Below, piece after piece: positions 1-11,538 of a DNA stretch of 64,000 nt; the first letter of the stretch is position 1; each line of letters begins with the position of its first letter. Source of the DNA: Rhabdophis nuchalis (Eukaryota; Chordata; Lepidosauria; Squamata; Natricidae); NCBI GenBank assembly GCA_039707465.1, contig CM077644.1, positions 186,669,462-186,733,461 of the forward strand, in the 5' to 3' direction. The translations under genes and the position numbers were made by a program. The notes beneath the pieces are model-generated. The model had not been told where the DNA came from and did not search any database. It saw nothing but the letters and a program-made list of their open reading frames with translations.

Positions 1-869
1 TTCAACTATTTTCCTTCCTTGCTTTATACTTTGCATTTCATCCTTTTTTCTCTACGCTCTTTCTGAAATCCTGGCATGCTGATTGTGCCGTGATTAATAA
101 ACTTACTATGCTGCGTACAAAATTACCCTTCAGATATTTATGTCAATTGACATCATGAACTGATCAAGAGAAAGAGATGGTCAGATAGAAGCAATTATGT
201 ATGTGCTCTGCAGAGGCCCACTTCATACTGTTTATGTGGCAAACAAGAGCAAACAAACAAATGAGATACATTCAGTTCCAGAAAACTGAGGCTCCAGACC
301 TTAAAATTTAGTAAACATACAGATATTTAAATAATCGAAGAAAACAAAGTATGGTTGTATTCTTTGAGATCCAGCTGGTAATTTGGAACTCTCCAAGCAT
401 TTCTGTATAGCAGTGTGAACCATTTTGAGGTTAGACAATAAAAGGAGAAATACAGCTCAATTAAATGTGAACTGGCAACTGATTTGCAAGAGATTTAGAA
501 TAGGCTAAAGAAACTTTCCCTAATCTGTATGTCTTCAGATATGTTCAAGTTCAGTTCCAATAATGCTCAGCTAGCATGATCAAAGGATACACTAGAAATC
601 GGACAGGTCTGAAGAGCACCATATCATGAAAGATAGAATTAAAGAAAATATATGACCCATTAGATGATTAATTGGTGGAATTCACAGCCACAGGATTGGG
701 GTGTGTGGATGACCACTATCTTCCATGGATTTTAAAAAGGATCTGCCAGTGGCACTTCACCATGATCTAATATGCAAATGCAAAATGTAGGGAAGCTGAA
801 CCATTTTGGTGTAACAATTAAAGGCACTGACTGACCCCGAAACCATGATACTGTAAGCACTAATCCTAC
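1..869. other. AT-rich DNA, no gene seen
   Basis: I see no coding region, RNA gene or repeat that I can name. Both strands are broken by frequent stops. It is probably intergenic or intronic DNA. Confidence 0.5.
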
Positions 870-1035
870 TTTAAGCACGAAGTGAGCTGTGGTTGACTGA
901 GCCAGTCACTCTTTCTCAGCCCTAAGATGGAGGCTGCAGCAAGCCACTTCTAAAAATGTTGCCAAGGAAGGTACATAAAGTTATGCAAGCATCTCCAGGA
1001 GTAACGATTGACTTGAATGCACACATACAAACACA
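870..1035 (+). repeat. Degraded tRNA-type SINE body
   Basis: The phrases 'gagccagtcact', 'tctcagccctaa' and 'gccacttctaaaaatgttgcc' match the body of the SINE copies near 35.7 kb and 57.6 kb. The tRNA-like head is not clear in this copy. The family is squamate-type, but I cannot name it with certainty. The limits are approximate. Confidence 0.5.
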
Positions 1036-1968
1036 CAAACAGCTGCTAGTGAGCCATCATAGAGAAGAACAACTGTTTCTTTGCTCTGCTGAGTGATGAA
1101 GATTTGAAAGAAACATGTTTGTATGCATGATAGGAGGGCACCTGAGATATAAAGTGGAAGTAAAGTTATAGGTTTAAAGACAAGATTGTTTCCCTTGTAA
1201 GAAGGAAAGTATCCTGTTTCACTCCATTCTATTTATTCTACTGATTATAGTTGTTCCTTTTCAGTTATTTGACTCAGACTTAACTGACTAATCTATTGAT
1301 TAAGTTTGCTCAGTCTAGTAGTTCAATTTTTTAAGAAGAAATTAAACTTCTATTCATAGAGAAGTAGAGAATTACATCTGATTTTTTTCCCAATCGAAGT
1401 TTTTTTTTTCATGCAAAGTCCTATGTTTTTAAGGTTGTTTGGGGCTTTTGAATATCTGGTCTGGCCTAACTTCAATGGTGTCCATCAAATGTGAAAATGT
1501 CAAAAATATAGTCCAGTCTATCTAGAATATACCATGACCAGATCTGCAGGCTTGCTATATCTCATCAGTGTGTCAACTCTTGGAATAGATGACTCGCCCT
1601 CTTAAGGCAATTATCTTTCAAAAATCTGCCCCCCTCCTTTTTCTCCTGGCCTGATACTGTTGTGATCCTTTTGAGGGCTGCTGGGTTAGGTTACATTACA
1701 ATTGCATTTGTGCCATGGCACTACAGCTTTTGAAAATAACTAAAAGAGATCAAGATCAGACTTGTGGGCAAAGTCAGTTTTTAAATTGGCTGAAGACCTG
1801 GCAATCCACTGCAAATTTATACGAGGAAGCAATAAAATGGAATATAAATCACTCACCATATCCTGTAGCTATACAGGCTTATACATTTTACAATGTTTTA
1901 ACATTTCAAGATTTCAGAGATCCTGGACTTAGTTTTGGTCTTTTCTACTTTCTACTTTACTGATTATA
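1036..1968. other. AT-rich DNA with an unrecognised 82-codon frame
   Basis: The only open frame of note is 1715-1963 on the plus strand, 82 codons. I do not recognise its product; it has no repeat, signal peptide or motif that I can see, and its length is within chance for AT-rich DNA. No other feature is visible. Confidence 0.4.
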
Positions 1969-1976
1969 CAGTAAAG

Positions 1977-2140
1977 ATGTGTTTTAAACTTTGGCAAGTT
2001 TAAAATGTCTGGACTTCAATTCCCAGAATTCTTCAACAAACACGAGGAATGGTTCCTAGCACGGCTGTGGTATTCTGGGCTGTGGTATTCTGAGGGATGG
2101 AATTCAACCATCTTAAACTTGCCACGGTTGAGAAACACTG
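1977..2140. mobile_element. Old palindromic hAT-type MITE
   Basis: Two diverged inverted arms ('ggcaagtttaaaatgtctgg' on the left, 'catcttaaacttgcca' on the right) share the layout of the younger palindromic MITEs in this window. It is flanked by a perfect 8-bp direct repeat, CAGTAAAG, at 1969-1976 and 2141-2148. The right arm carries a short tandem duplication (GGCTGTGGTATTCTG twice, about 2061-2091). Its divergence suggests an older copy. Confidence 0.7.
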
Positions 2141-2148
2141 CAGTAAAG

Positions 2149-2947
2149 CAACACATGATCTAGCTAAGGCATTGCAGAACAAAATTGAGCAGCCCTGCTA
2201 GCTTACCACTAGCTTATGTTGTCTCCCATTTATTTTGTCCCACATCAAATGTTTAAGACAATGATCCAAAACCATATACATTCACAAACAGAAAATTAGA
2301 CTTTTTAAAAAGTAGCACCTGCAGTACTAACATATTTTTAATGCCTCCTACCAGTCTGCTGATTGCTACCGGTAGGTACATGCCTCATTTTCATGTTATA
2401 AATACATAGGTGTGCTGGGTTATTTATGACATGCCTTTTGACAGCTATTGTGTTTTTTTAAGTAGCATTAAAAGAATGCTTCAGACATGGAAAAAACTAC
2501 GAACAGATCCTAGTTTGACAAACTTGTTATAATTCAGGATTTATTATGGCAGGCATTAATTTTCAGATTCAATAGAGTTATGTTTGCTTTTTTTCTGCAT
2601 TTGATCCACTCCTGTAAGCCACATAGATCTTATTCATATGAATAATTGTTTTGGGTTTGTAAATTATTATTCACATGAGCAAAGTTTTACAGCTCTAAAT
2701 CATGGTGCTTTTGAATTTGCACCTAAATATTTCAACTACAGTCATTATTGACCACAAATTACCTAATGACACATCTGAAGAATAATGTTTAAGATGCAGT
2801 TACATGTAGAGTTTCTTCAGAAGTCATTTAAAAGAGGAAAAAGCAAACAGATGGACTTTCAACTGGTGATGAATCATTTGCTGAAAGCTACAAGAACAGT
2901 ATAGGAGGAAATCCCCCTATAAAACCAATTTGGTGTATTGGTTAAGA
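2149..2947. other. AT-rich DNA, nothing recognised
   Basis: No coding, RNA or repeat signature that I can support. Confidence 0.4.
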
Positions 2948-3075
2948 CAGCAGCCCCCAACTTTTTGGGCACCAGGGACCACTTTTGTGGAGATAGTTTT
3001 TTCCATGGACCAGAGGAGCATGGTTTCACATGCTGCCTACATTCCAGGATCGACTGCATGGCCCAGTTTCTGCTG
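2948..3075 (+). mobile_element. hAT fragment, CAGGGGTCCCCAACC family
   Basis: The sequence 'cagcagcccccaactttttg' followed by 'gcaccagggaccac' is a diverged left end of the element family found nearly complete at 43551-44879. The right end is not clear, so the copy is probably truncated. Confidence 0.5.
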
Positions 3076-3170
3076 GTCAAAGAATAAAGGAGAAAATCAC
3101 AAAGCTTTTGTTTTCTACAGGTTGTACAAATTTCTACAGGTGTTGGGCAATTCCCAGTTTGAGACTGAAC

Positions 3171-3390
3171 CAGGGGTGAAATTCAGCAGATTCTGATAGG
3201 TTCTGGAGAACCAGTAGCGGAAATTTTGAGTAATTTGGAGAATCCGCATATACCACCAGGTGGGGTGGGAATGGAGATTTTGCAATATCCTTTCCCCAGG
3301 AGTGGGCAGGGAATGGGGATTTTGCAGTATCCTTTCTCTGCCACTCCCACCAAGCCATGTCCACAGACAGGTAGTAAAAAAAAAAAAAAG
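3171..3390 (+). mobile_element. hAT-type MITE, CAG(A/G)GGTGAAATTC family, right end lost
   Basis: It starts 'caggggtgaaattcagcag' and has the family core 'ggttctggagaaccagtagc' and 'gccactcccaccaagccatg'. The expected right terminus (CACCACTG) is missing, and the copy ends in an A-run at about 3377. The interior block 'ggggattttgcagtatcctt' is duplicated. Better preserved relatives with target duplications lie at 4338, 32191 and 51058. Confidence 0.65.
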
Positions 3391-4337
3391 ATTGTATAAT
3401 ATAATTGCTAAAGCAGAAGCAGGAAATACATTGCTCTTCAAATATTACTGAACTACAGATCCAAGTAACCTTAGCCACTTAACCTGATAATAGTGAAATT
3501 ATGCCAGAAATTGCAATTCACATAATTGATGAGAAGCAGGAGCACAGTTTCTCAATCAGGAAGCGTCATGGGGAAGTCAACCTTGAATTGTAGTAAAACA
3601 GGTTTTGCATACCTGTAGAAGATTGATCGGGTCTGAGCAACTGTGGCAAAGTTTTCTTGTCAAATATATATTGAAGAAAGAAGGATGTTGATTTTTCTTT
3701 GTCACATTGGAGTTGACCTAGGTTCTCTGTTTATGCAAAGATTCTCCTGCTATAAGGATTTGAACTTGAGAACTGCTCATTTGTAGACATAAAATCCCCT
3801 CCAACAAAACCACTAATCTTGTGGTCAAAGAATCTGCAACTAATAATTAGAATCCCATTCAAGAATTTCTACTCGAACATAAACTACTCACATTATAGGC
3901 AGGTGTATTTTTTTATCCATTTATCCATTTTGAAATATTTGAACGTTTGACTGATGTCTGTCTAAATTTGCAGAACATAAGACTTATGCATGCATCTAAA
4001 TATTTTGTTTAAGAACTGAAGGAACAAAATAACCTTCCCTACCTCTGGCTAAAATTAAATAACTGAATTAGATTGCACAATTGGTTATACCTACTTCCTT
4101 TCAATTTAGCAGTAGACCATTATTAGCATGAATAATGTTGCACTGTAGTTTTGTATGTCTTTGAGCCCAAGCTGCAACATAAGTAATAGCAATGGTGAGT
4201 AATGCAAGATTATTTTAAATAATTTCCATGTTTAGGGTTGCAAACTTCTAAAGTCAGATGCATTCACAGTAGACTATGCTGCATTGATGTCATAAATCAC
4301 CCTCTTCTAGATGTAATCCTTTCCAATGCATTAAAAC
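3391..4337. other. AT-rich DNA, nothing recognised
   Basis: No gene or repeat family that I can support in this stretch. Confidence 0.4.
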
Positions 4338-4495
4338 CAGAGATGGTATTCAGCCAGTTCTGACAGGTTCTGGAGAACTGGTAGCGGAAATTTTGAGAGT
4401 GGGAAGAATGGGGATTTTGCAGTATCCTTCCTCTACCATCCCCACAAAGCCATGCCCACAGAACCGGTAGTAAAAAATTTTGAATCCCACCACTG
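4338..4495 (+). mobile_element. hAT-type MITE with target duplication ATTAAAAC
   Basis: The left end is CAGAGATGGTATTC and the right end is GAATCCCACCACTG, imperfect inverted repeats. Perfect 8-bp direct repeats ATTAAAAC flank it (4330-4337 and 4496-4503). The interior carries 'ggttctggagaactggtagc' and 'catgcccacagaaccgg'. It has no coding capacity and is non-autonomous. The duplication fits nTnnnnAn, the Ac-type hAT preference. Confidence 0.8.
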
Positions 4496-4569
4496 ATTAA
4501 AACACTAGATTTCATTTGTTTGGAATTTTGTAATAGCAGGACTTTAAAAAGATGATCTATGGATTTAAG

Positions 4570-5247
4570 TACTATATTTTTCAGATTATAAGATGCATCA
4601 GAGTATAAGACACACCAAGATTTTGGAGAGGTAAATTTTTTTAAAAAAAGGTTTTGCCCTCCCCGGCCCCTAGGAGCACTCTGCAGAGCTCCCAAACTCT
4701 TTGCATGCCATGTTTATTTGTGAAAGGGAGGCATACAGAGAATTTGAGAGGCCTGGAAAGTGGTCCTGGAGGCCGGGGAGGGCAAAAATGCAACACCTGG
4801 GGGATTTGGGAGGTGAAAAATGGGCCCAATTTTTGCAAAAAGGCGAATGCAAAGGGTGTAGGAAGCCGGTAGAGTGCTGCTGGGGAAGACAAAAAACAAG
4901 CAAAAAAGACCAATTTTTCATGAAAACGGGTCTGGTTTTTTTTTTGCAAAAAACAGGACATGCCGAGAGTTTAGAAGTCCTGCAGAGTGGTCCTGGGGTT
5001 TTCGGAGAGCAAAAACAGCCCCATTTTTGTGGAAAATGGGCCCATTTTCCACTCATTTCTGCCCTCCCCAGCCCCCAGGAGCACTTTGCATCCTCTGCGC
5101 ATCTATTTTTGCGAAAAACAGGATGTGTGGGGTCGGGTTTCAGGAGACCAAAAATGCTGTATTCAGTGTATAAGATAAACCCAGATTTTCACCCTCTTTT
5201 TTTGAGGGGGGGGGAAGAGTGTGTCTTATTCTCTGAAAAATATGGTA
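4570..5247 (+). mobile_element. Tc1/mariner-like non-autonomous element
   Basis: The left end reads TA-CTATATTTTTCAGA and the right end is the inverted TCTGAAAAATATGG-TA, so the terminal repeats abut TA dinucleotides as in Tc1/mariner insertions. Subterminal 'gtataagacacacc' and 'gtgtgtcttatt' extend the inverted symmetry. The interior has several diverged repeats around 'caaaaa..gggcc' and 'cccccaggagcactctgca'. Open frames on both strands are short and overlapping, with no DDE/D signature. A second copy lies at 17396-18448. Confidence 0.7.
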
Positions 5248-6540
5248 TTTGATAATTGGCAGTAAACTCATTAATGTTCAATATTAGCTACATTGCACGT
5301 CTTTATTGATTTCTATGGAATTCATTAACGTGAATCAAAAAGGTATTTACAATGACCATGGTTCATTGATGGATGAAATTTATGTGCATGCAGTTTATAT
5401 AAATATAGGTTATTTGCATTAAAGATAAGTGAATCTATCACTTTCATTAGTTCTTTCAGTTCTTCAAATATGCCAAGTTTGAATTTTCTTCATTTCTTTT
5501 TTTGCTAACATGCCATTTGCATTACAATTGATTTTTATTAATGCGCGTATGTATGTATGTATGTATGTATGTATGTATGTATGTATGTATGTATGTATGT
5601 ATTTGTTTGTTTTTCTATTTCATCCAATTCAAAAGACTCTTGAACATTAAAATGATAAAAGCAATAATACAAATTTATCAACATTATTTTAAAAAGCAAG
5701 CAGTAATAATAAATCAACCTCCCCAAGATGGACACCAATAACTTAGCCCAGAAACATAAATTGCTCTTTAAAGATCTATAAAAACCATGATGGAAGTTGT
5801 TTTACATATGTCTAAGATTGGGGGTTTATCCATATGGGGCTTTCTCTCTCTTTTTTTTTCAATTTCATCTTATGCTGTTTTAGTTATTTTCCCTCCTCAT
5901 TTGATATTTTGCCAATAACCTTCCTAAATATAGAAATTTCTATATATTCTTTGTTAATGTATTTTTATTATAAAAGTACATTGACAATGTGACTTCATGT
6001 TGACTAACTTCACAGTCAATTTAAATGACAATCAGACAGCAAGATTTTCAGTCAGCATAGACTCTGAGGTACATAGACTTTTGTTATATACAGAATTACA
6101 TTCCCCATCCTTTCCCTTCACCATAGAAGTGTGTGCAGTGAGTGGGAAGAAGCAGAAAACTGAAATCAGTCTCCTTCAGCCCTTCTTTAAATGTTGAAGT
6201 TATCAGAAAGATTGAATCAAAATAAAATAACTGTGTGAAGAGGGCCACTTTAGTGGAAATAGAGCTTCTGGAAAGAAAGCTCTATTGGAAAGAAAGTGCA
6301 AATATAGTAAATAAATGTTTACTTAAGACTATACTTAGCTTCTTTGTTTTCTATGAATGTTTCAATCATCTTTATTTTCACAGCATAATTTGAAGACATC
6401 GCATTTCCTGTCAATGTGAACCAAATCTTTAAAAGAGCTGTGCTATTGATCTCTCAAAAATAAAAAGCAGGCACCCTCTTGTGGTCAGCACCCTCTTGTG
6501 GCTTGCCAGCAATTTTATATACTTTTTATAATTATATAAT
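5248..6540. other. AT-rich DNA with one microsatellite
   Basis: Apart from the GTAT array at 5547-5602 I see no recognisable feature. A small duplication of 'gcaccctcttgtgg' occurs near 6470-6500. Confidence 0.4.
5547..5602. repeat. (GTAT)14 microsatellite
   Basis: A near-perfect tetranucleotide array. Open frames of about 66 codons on both strands are by-products of the repeat. Confidence 0.95.
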
Positions 6541-6589
6541 TTTTCGGGTGCTGTGTCCCGGAAGGGAGAAGGGCGGTATAGAAATTTAA
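6541..6589 (+). mobile_element. LINE 3' tail, left part, split by a Helitron
   Basis: The text 'gggagaagggcggtatagaa' is the 3' hairpin tail of an L2-like LINE. It stops at 'aatttaa' where the Helitron begins. The remainder of the tail, 'taaataaataaataataa', resumes at 7900 and runs to about 7926. Removing the Helitron restores one continuous A/T-rich LINE tail. Confidence 0.65.
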
Positions 6590-7035
6590 TCTATATAAAT
6601 AAAAATGTAAAATAGTTTGTACGAATCCACTAATCTCAAAAACTACTGGACCGATTTGCCTCAAATTTTGACACAATGTAGCCAAGGACTTCCGATAATA
6701 GAATAGCTACTCATTTTGTGCCTAGCACACGTGTATCGTGTGAAAGCTACACGCATGTAAAAGGTACCCACAGAAAAATATTTTTACTTCCCTGTAGCCA
6801 AGCCCATCAAACTGCTTTTCAACTGTCATATGGCGGCCTTTTAGGGCCAAAAAGGCACTGGGATAGCAAACTCCCAGGTGGCCCATAGAGAGAGGGGGGG
6901 AGAAATACTGCTCAAGACTGTTCTCTGAGGTAAAAACACGGAGGCATGCAGCTGCTTTAAACTGTTTAATACGAACTGAACCAAACTGTAACAAAGAACC
7001 ACCCATCTGACAGCAAATACAGTTTAATAAAAGAG

Positions 7036-7647
7036 GGACTAGGGGAGACATGATAGCAGCCTTCCAATATCTCAGGGGTTGCCCCAAAGAAGAGGGATTC
7101 AAGCTATTCTCCAAGGCACCTGAGGGCAGAACAAGAAGCAATGGGTGGAAACTAATCAAGGAGAGAAGCAACCTAGAACTGAGGGGAAATTTCCTGGCAG
7201 TGAGAACTGTTAACCAGTGGAACAGCTTGCCACCAGAAGTTATGGATACCCCAACACTGGTTGTGTTTTTAAGAAGAGACTGGAAAACCATTTGTCTGAC
7301 ACGGTATAGGGTCTCCTGCTTGAGTAGCGGGGTTGGACTAGATGACCTCCAAGGTCCCTTCCACCTCTCCAAAGTACCTGATCGCAGAACAAGAAGCAAT
7401 GGGTGGAAACTAATCAAGGAGAGAAGCAACTTAGAACTGAGGGGAAATTTCCTGACAGTGAGAACTATTAACCAGCGGAACAGCTTGCCACCATAAGTTA
7501 TGGATGCCCCAACACTGGATGTGTTTTTAGGAAGAGACTGGAAAACCATTTGTCTGACACGGTATAGGGTCTCCTGCTTGAGCAGGGGGGTTGGACTAGA
7601 TGACCTCCAAGGTCCCTTCCAACTCTGCTATTGTATTATTGTATTAC
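7036..7647 (+). mobile_element. CR1 3' end, tandemly duplicated, inside Helitron A
   Basis: This is the ORF2 C-terminus and 3' end of a CR1 LINE: translated motifs include NLELRGNF, VRT(V/I)NQWNSLPPEV and VFLRRDWK, followed by 'ggttggactagatgacctcc' and a short 'attgtattattgtatta' tail. The segment from 'agaacaagaagcaatgggtg' to 'ggtcccttcca' occurs twice in tandem (about 7120-7370 and 7385-7630). It was either captured by the Helitron or inserted before amplification. An open frame of 148 codons at 7050-7496 is a remnant, not a host gene. Confidence 0.8.
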
Positions 7648-7795
7648 AGTAGGTAGGTAGATAGAGGAATAGAGAAAGAGGGGGAAATACAGTAGGTAGG
7701 TAGGTAGATAGAGGGAGAAAGAAAGAAATACAGTAGGTAGGTAGGTAGAGGGATAGATAGATAGAGAGGGAGAAATACAGTAGGTAGGTAGGGGC
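7648..7795. repeat. GTAG/GATA minisatellite in Helitron A
   Basis: Units combine (GTAG)n, GATAGA and 'gagggagaaa..aaatacagtagg'. On the minus strand this reads (CTAC)n-TGTATTTCTCCCTCT, the same unit as at 18080-18370 and 26165-26783. Confidence 0.85.
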
Positions 7796-7931
7796 TTATA
7801 TGGTGGTTGTGTGTATGTGTGCAGGTGTAGATCTACACACAGATTGGTTGGCCATTTAACCAGACTGGGCCACAGCAACGCGTGGCCGGGTATAGCTAGT
7901 AAATAAATAAATAATAATAATAATAACCCAC

Positions 7932-10117
7932 TCCTGGGAAGAATCATTTTGCCAACCTACATTCCTAATCATTTGTGTATCAATACTCTAACCTGGCATT
8001 GGTATATTATAAAAATAGTCTCACTACACATGATTCTCAACTTCCCCTTCTGCTGTTGGCTATTGATGCGATTTTATCTTTTCCCCCTCCCAGTCAGTGG
8101 CTTTACTAAGAGGTCTTGAATAAATGGAAGATGAGGTAAATGGTGTATGCAAATTTCAACAGGATAAGTACTCGTAGCTTCTGTCCGTAGTCAAAGAAAG
8201 GGTTAATGAATACACTTCTGCTCCCTCTCAGTCCATATTTTAAATCTATATGTTTATATAGTTTGGATAAACGGGCTACTATTATGATTATATTTGAAGT
8301 ATCATAGTGGAGTAGAATGTGACAAACTTTACTGGATGTCCTGGTTATTGATGTCATGCCCAGACAAAGTTTTCTGTGAGCTTGCACTGGAAACTTTCTT
8401 ATCAGTGCTCAGAATGAAGTTTTGAAAGTGAAAACAAGTAATAAATTACAGATTTGTTCTTATTTCCTGTAATATATGAATTGAATACCAACCAACCTCA
8501 TATGATTACGATTAGAAAAAACTTATTTTGGGACAGAGGGCATAACGTCTAGATATAATGCTCTGTCATCTGAGAAATGAAACACAGCAATTGTCTCCAT
8601 AGCTATTTTTACTTAGCACCAGTGGCCTGCTTGATAGTTACTGTATGGTACCAGAACAAATGACCTCGTAGTTAGCAATGAAATGGAGATGATGGAATAA
8701 AAACAAATGGGCTAAGTCGAATCAGATACTAGTGAAAAAAACAAATAATGCAAAAAAAAAAAAATCAAGAACCCATCAGCAAATTTATCTGCCCAGGAAG
8801 ATTTTTTTATGAGAGCTATTCCTAAAACAGGTGTGAAAGCTACAATACTCTCTTTCCAAAATTGAAAAAGGCTTCAGTTGATGAAGAAAAGATCTGATAC
8901 ATTTTTTCTCTTTTCTTTGTTTGTCATAACTGATTTATTTACCTTTTTAAAAACAACAACACATTCTATAGTACAGTATTGGCAATGTAGCGACATCGTT
9001 TTATTTCAACTGCAGCTCATAGGGAATATAAATATTTCTATTTGTTTGGTCAATAGATACGTTTCTTCAAAAATCCAGAAATATACAAATAGAAAACAGT
9101 TGAAAAATGATGGTGATGAAGAGATAACCATCTTTTTAGAAGACAAATAAAGCGAATTGAATATCAGACTAACTTTTTCGTCTTCTTTAAAAAAACAACA
9201 GCTTTTGTGAATTTTGAAATGTAAAACCTTTATAGTTGGTTTTAAGAGCACATCTGGATTTGTATTATGTCTCCAGAACAAGAAAACCTTTAAATAAAGC
9301 CTCTAAAAATATAATGCAAATTCCCCTGTGAGCACCATTCTAATTATAGCAATCATCTTTTTTCAAAAAAAAGCTTAAATTTTAAGCATTTTATGATGTT
9401 TTATAAATAAGCATTATATGCATGCTGTGAATAAAGACATTCTTGCTTTTTTAAAATTTATGTGCGTCACTTGAGAATCATTGGGGGGGGGTCAAGAGTG
9501 AGTCAGACATGAATATGGGCATATGCATGCAGTGTTCAAACACTTACATAAAATAAAGGACAAAAAGCAGTCTGGGATATGGACCAAAGCCCTTTTTAAA
9601 AGATTGGTAATTTAGAAGCAAAATTGGGGGTTAGGGTTAGGGTGATGAGGATGACCGATTCCTGGAGGCAGAGAACTTTTAAGTCCTACTTATACATCCA
9701 AGTAAATGCATTTATGGTAAGAGTTCCAGCGTTTTCAAAATAGTGTTAAATGGCAAATGTTAACAAATGTAAGTATTTATTTATTTACTCATTCATTAAT
9801 TGATTCATTCATTCATTCAATTTATAAAACAGCCCAACTCAACCAAGTGGCTCAAGGTGGCTTAGCATTCTAAATTGTAATTTGTACAATTCTTATTCAG
9901 TTGTCAAGATAAATAATTTATTTCAAACATTGGTGAAAATTATTGATGTACTTCATTCAATCTTATTCAAGACAAGCCATCTTCATTGGTTCAGTGATGT
10001 TCCAAACAATAGCTCAAAAGTTAACAAAGTTTCCCTCCCCAATTTCTGTAATGTTTGAGAAACCCTTTAATAAGCCTATTTATTAAGTAACTGTCCTTTT
10101 AATAGGACTGTTTAAAC
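7932..10117. other. AT-rich DNA, no gene recognised
   Basis: Open frames of 90-93 codons at 8106-8387 (minus), 8878-9150 (plus) and 9006-9281 (minus) have no family features I recognise. Around 9778-9860 there is an ATTC/TTTA-rich run followed by 'aaacagcccaactcaaccaa', possibly an old antisense LINE tail. Confidence 0.35.
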
Positions 10118-10250
10118 CAGGGGTCTCCAACCTTTGCAACTTTAAGTCTGAAGGACTTCAGCTCCCAGACTTCTCCAGCCAGCAACTGGCTGGAGAAGTC
10201 TGGGAGCTGAAGTTCTTCAGACTTAAAGTTGCAAAGGTTGGAGACCCCTG
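10118..10250. mobile_element. Palindromic hAT MITE, target duplication GTTTAAAC
   Basis: The ends are CAGGGGTCTCCAACC and its exact inverse. Both arms are almost perfectly complementary over the whole length, so a single strand could fold into a long hairpin. The 8-bp target duplication GTTTAAAC is perfect (10110-10117 and 10251-10258). There is no coding capacity. It is one of the youngest-looking copies of a family also seen at 36382, 52898, 57663 and 61140, with a CAGGGGTGGGC-ended variant at 53654. Confidence 0.9.
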
Positions 10251-10258
10251 GTTTAAAC

Positions 10259-11538
10259 AGACAGCAAACCCCATACTCATCTGCACTCAGTTGGGTAAAG
10301 AAATATCTGCCAGCAAACAACCAAGCTCACACGGCATCAAGAACATTGTACATTTAACCTTATCATTGGAAATAGCCATTTTGAGTAAGAAGGCTTATAA
10401 AATTAATAAGTAAAGTACTTAGACCTTTTGGTTTTCAACAGGCAGAAACTGAGGGCAGTTATTTTCTATTTTGTTATGCAGAAATATTTCAAACTTTTTA
10501 GAATCAGGGAATTCAATTTAGGTTTGATTATACTTCAAACAGAAAAATAAAACCTCTGCAACGTAATTTAGGCATGGTTAAATACAAATAATATTAATTT
10601 CAATAAATCTATGTTAAGCATAGCACATATTTATTTACTGCATTGTGATCTCTAATTGTCTATTGCCTTTATGACCAGGGAAGAAAATACCTTAGTTCAG
10701 ATAATAGTTTTAGTAGCCAACAATTTTCCCTTTATACAGCCGAAATCCTCCATTCTTCTTAGAATGATGTATTTTAAGCACATTATTTGGATTAAAGTTT
10801 TGACATTTATATATAAATATCAAAATGTGCTTCATAATGTAGAATATCACACACACACACACACCTTTCACAGTTTAGTTCCATTTGGTTGTACTTATTG
10901 CCAGAGTTAAAGTTCATTTCTAATGGATAAATGGATCTTTGCGAATCAATTGTTCATCAATACCTATTAGTTTTTCTTTAAAGGATTAGGAAAAATAAGA
11001 ACTTCTTAATTGCCACAAGTTTCCATTATCAACAGATTTTTTTAAGAAGATCATGGTACCTAGTATACTGTTCTTGATGCTCTAAGCAAGTAAGTTTATC
11101 ATGAAGCAACTGTTTCTCCTCTTTAGGCAGGTAAGGACAAACATACATCTAAATCAGAGGCCAGATGGCAACTTTTGATGGCCGTGATCAGACTAAATTT
11201 GAGTGTGAAGAGATGTGAAATGTTGCAAAATGATGATGCAGAGTGAAACAATAATGGAGAGCCAGTGGATCTGAATCATACATGTGTGATTTTTCTGTCT
11301 TCTGAGGTTAATGCTATTTTGCTGTCTTTTTTAAAAACGTGTTAGGTCTTGTGGTACAGTTTATACAACAAATCTGAAAGTAGGAAATTAGCAATATTTT
11401 TTCAACCATTCCACCACTGAACTTTGGTGGTCAAGAGCATTGGGGGTTTGAATTTAAAATGTCCCTTATGAGATGATATGCAGCATGATAAAAGAATTAA
11501 ACTGACAACTATCCACTAAGAGAACTATTTTTATTACC
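10259..11538. other. AT-rich DNA, no gene recognised
   Basis: It holds a short (AC)n run near 10849-10864 and an 84-codon frame at 10656-10910 that I cannot assign. Nothing else is supported. Confidence 0.4.

Larger units (their letters stand above)
6590..7899 (+). mobile_element. Non-autonomous Helitron (copy A)
   Basis: The 5' end is TCTATATAAATAAAAATG and the 3' end is CTAG, preceded by a GC-rich segment ('ggccacagcaacgcgtggcc') able to form the usual hairpin. The element sits between A (6589) and T (7900) with no target duplication, as Helitrons do. It encodes no Rep/helicase. The interior carries CR1 3' sequence in two tandem copies and a minisatellite. A related, larger copy lies in reverse orientation at 26056-28298; the two share both ends and the segment around 'ctcccaggtggcccatagag'. 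Confidence 0.8.

Noticed and set aside
7050..7496. 148-codon frame as a host gene
   Set aside because: It is the CR1 ORF2 C-terminus repeated twice inside Helitron A.
9629..9643. Telomere-like GGGTTAGGGTTAGGG
   Set aside because: Only two to three hexamer units occur; this is within chance and not an interstitial telomeric array.
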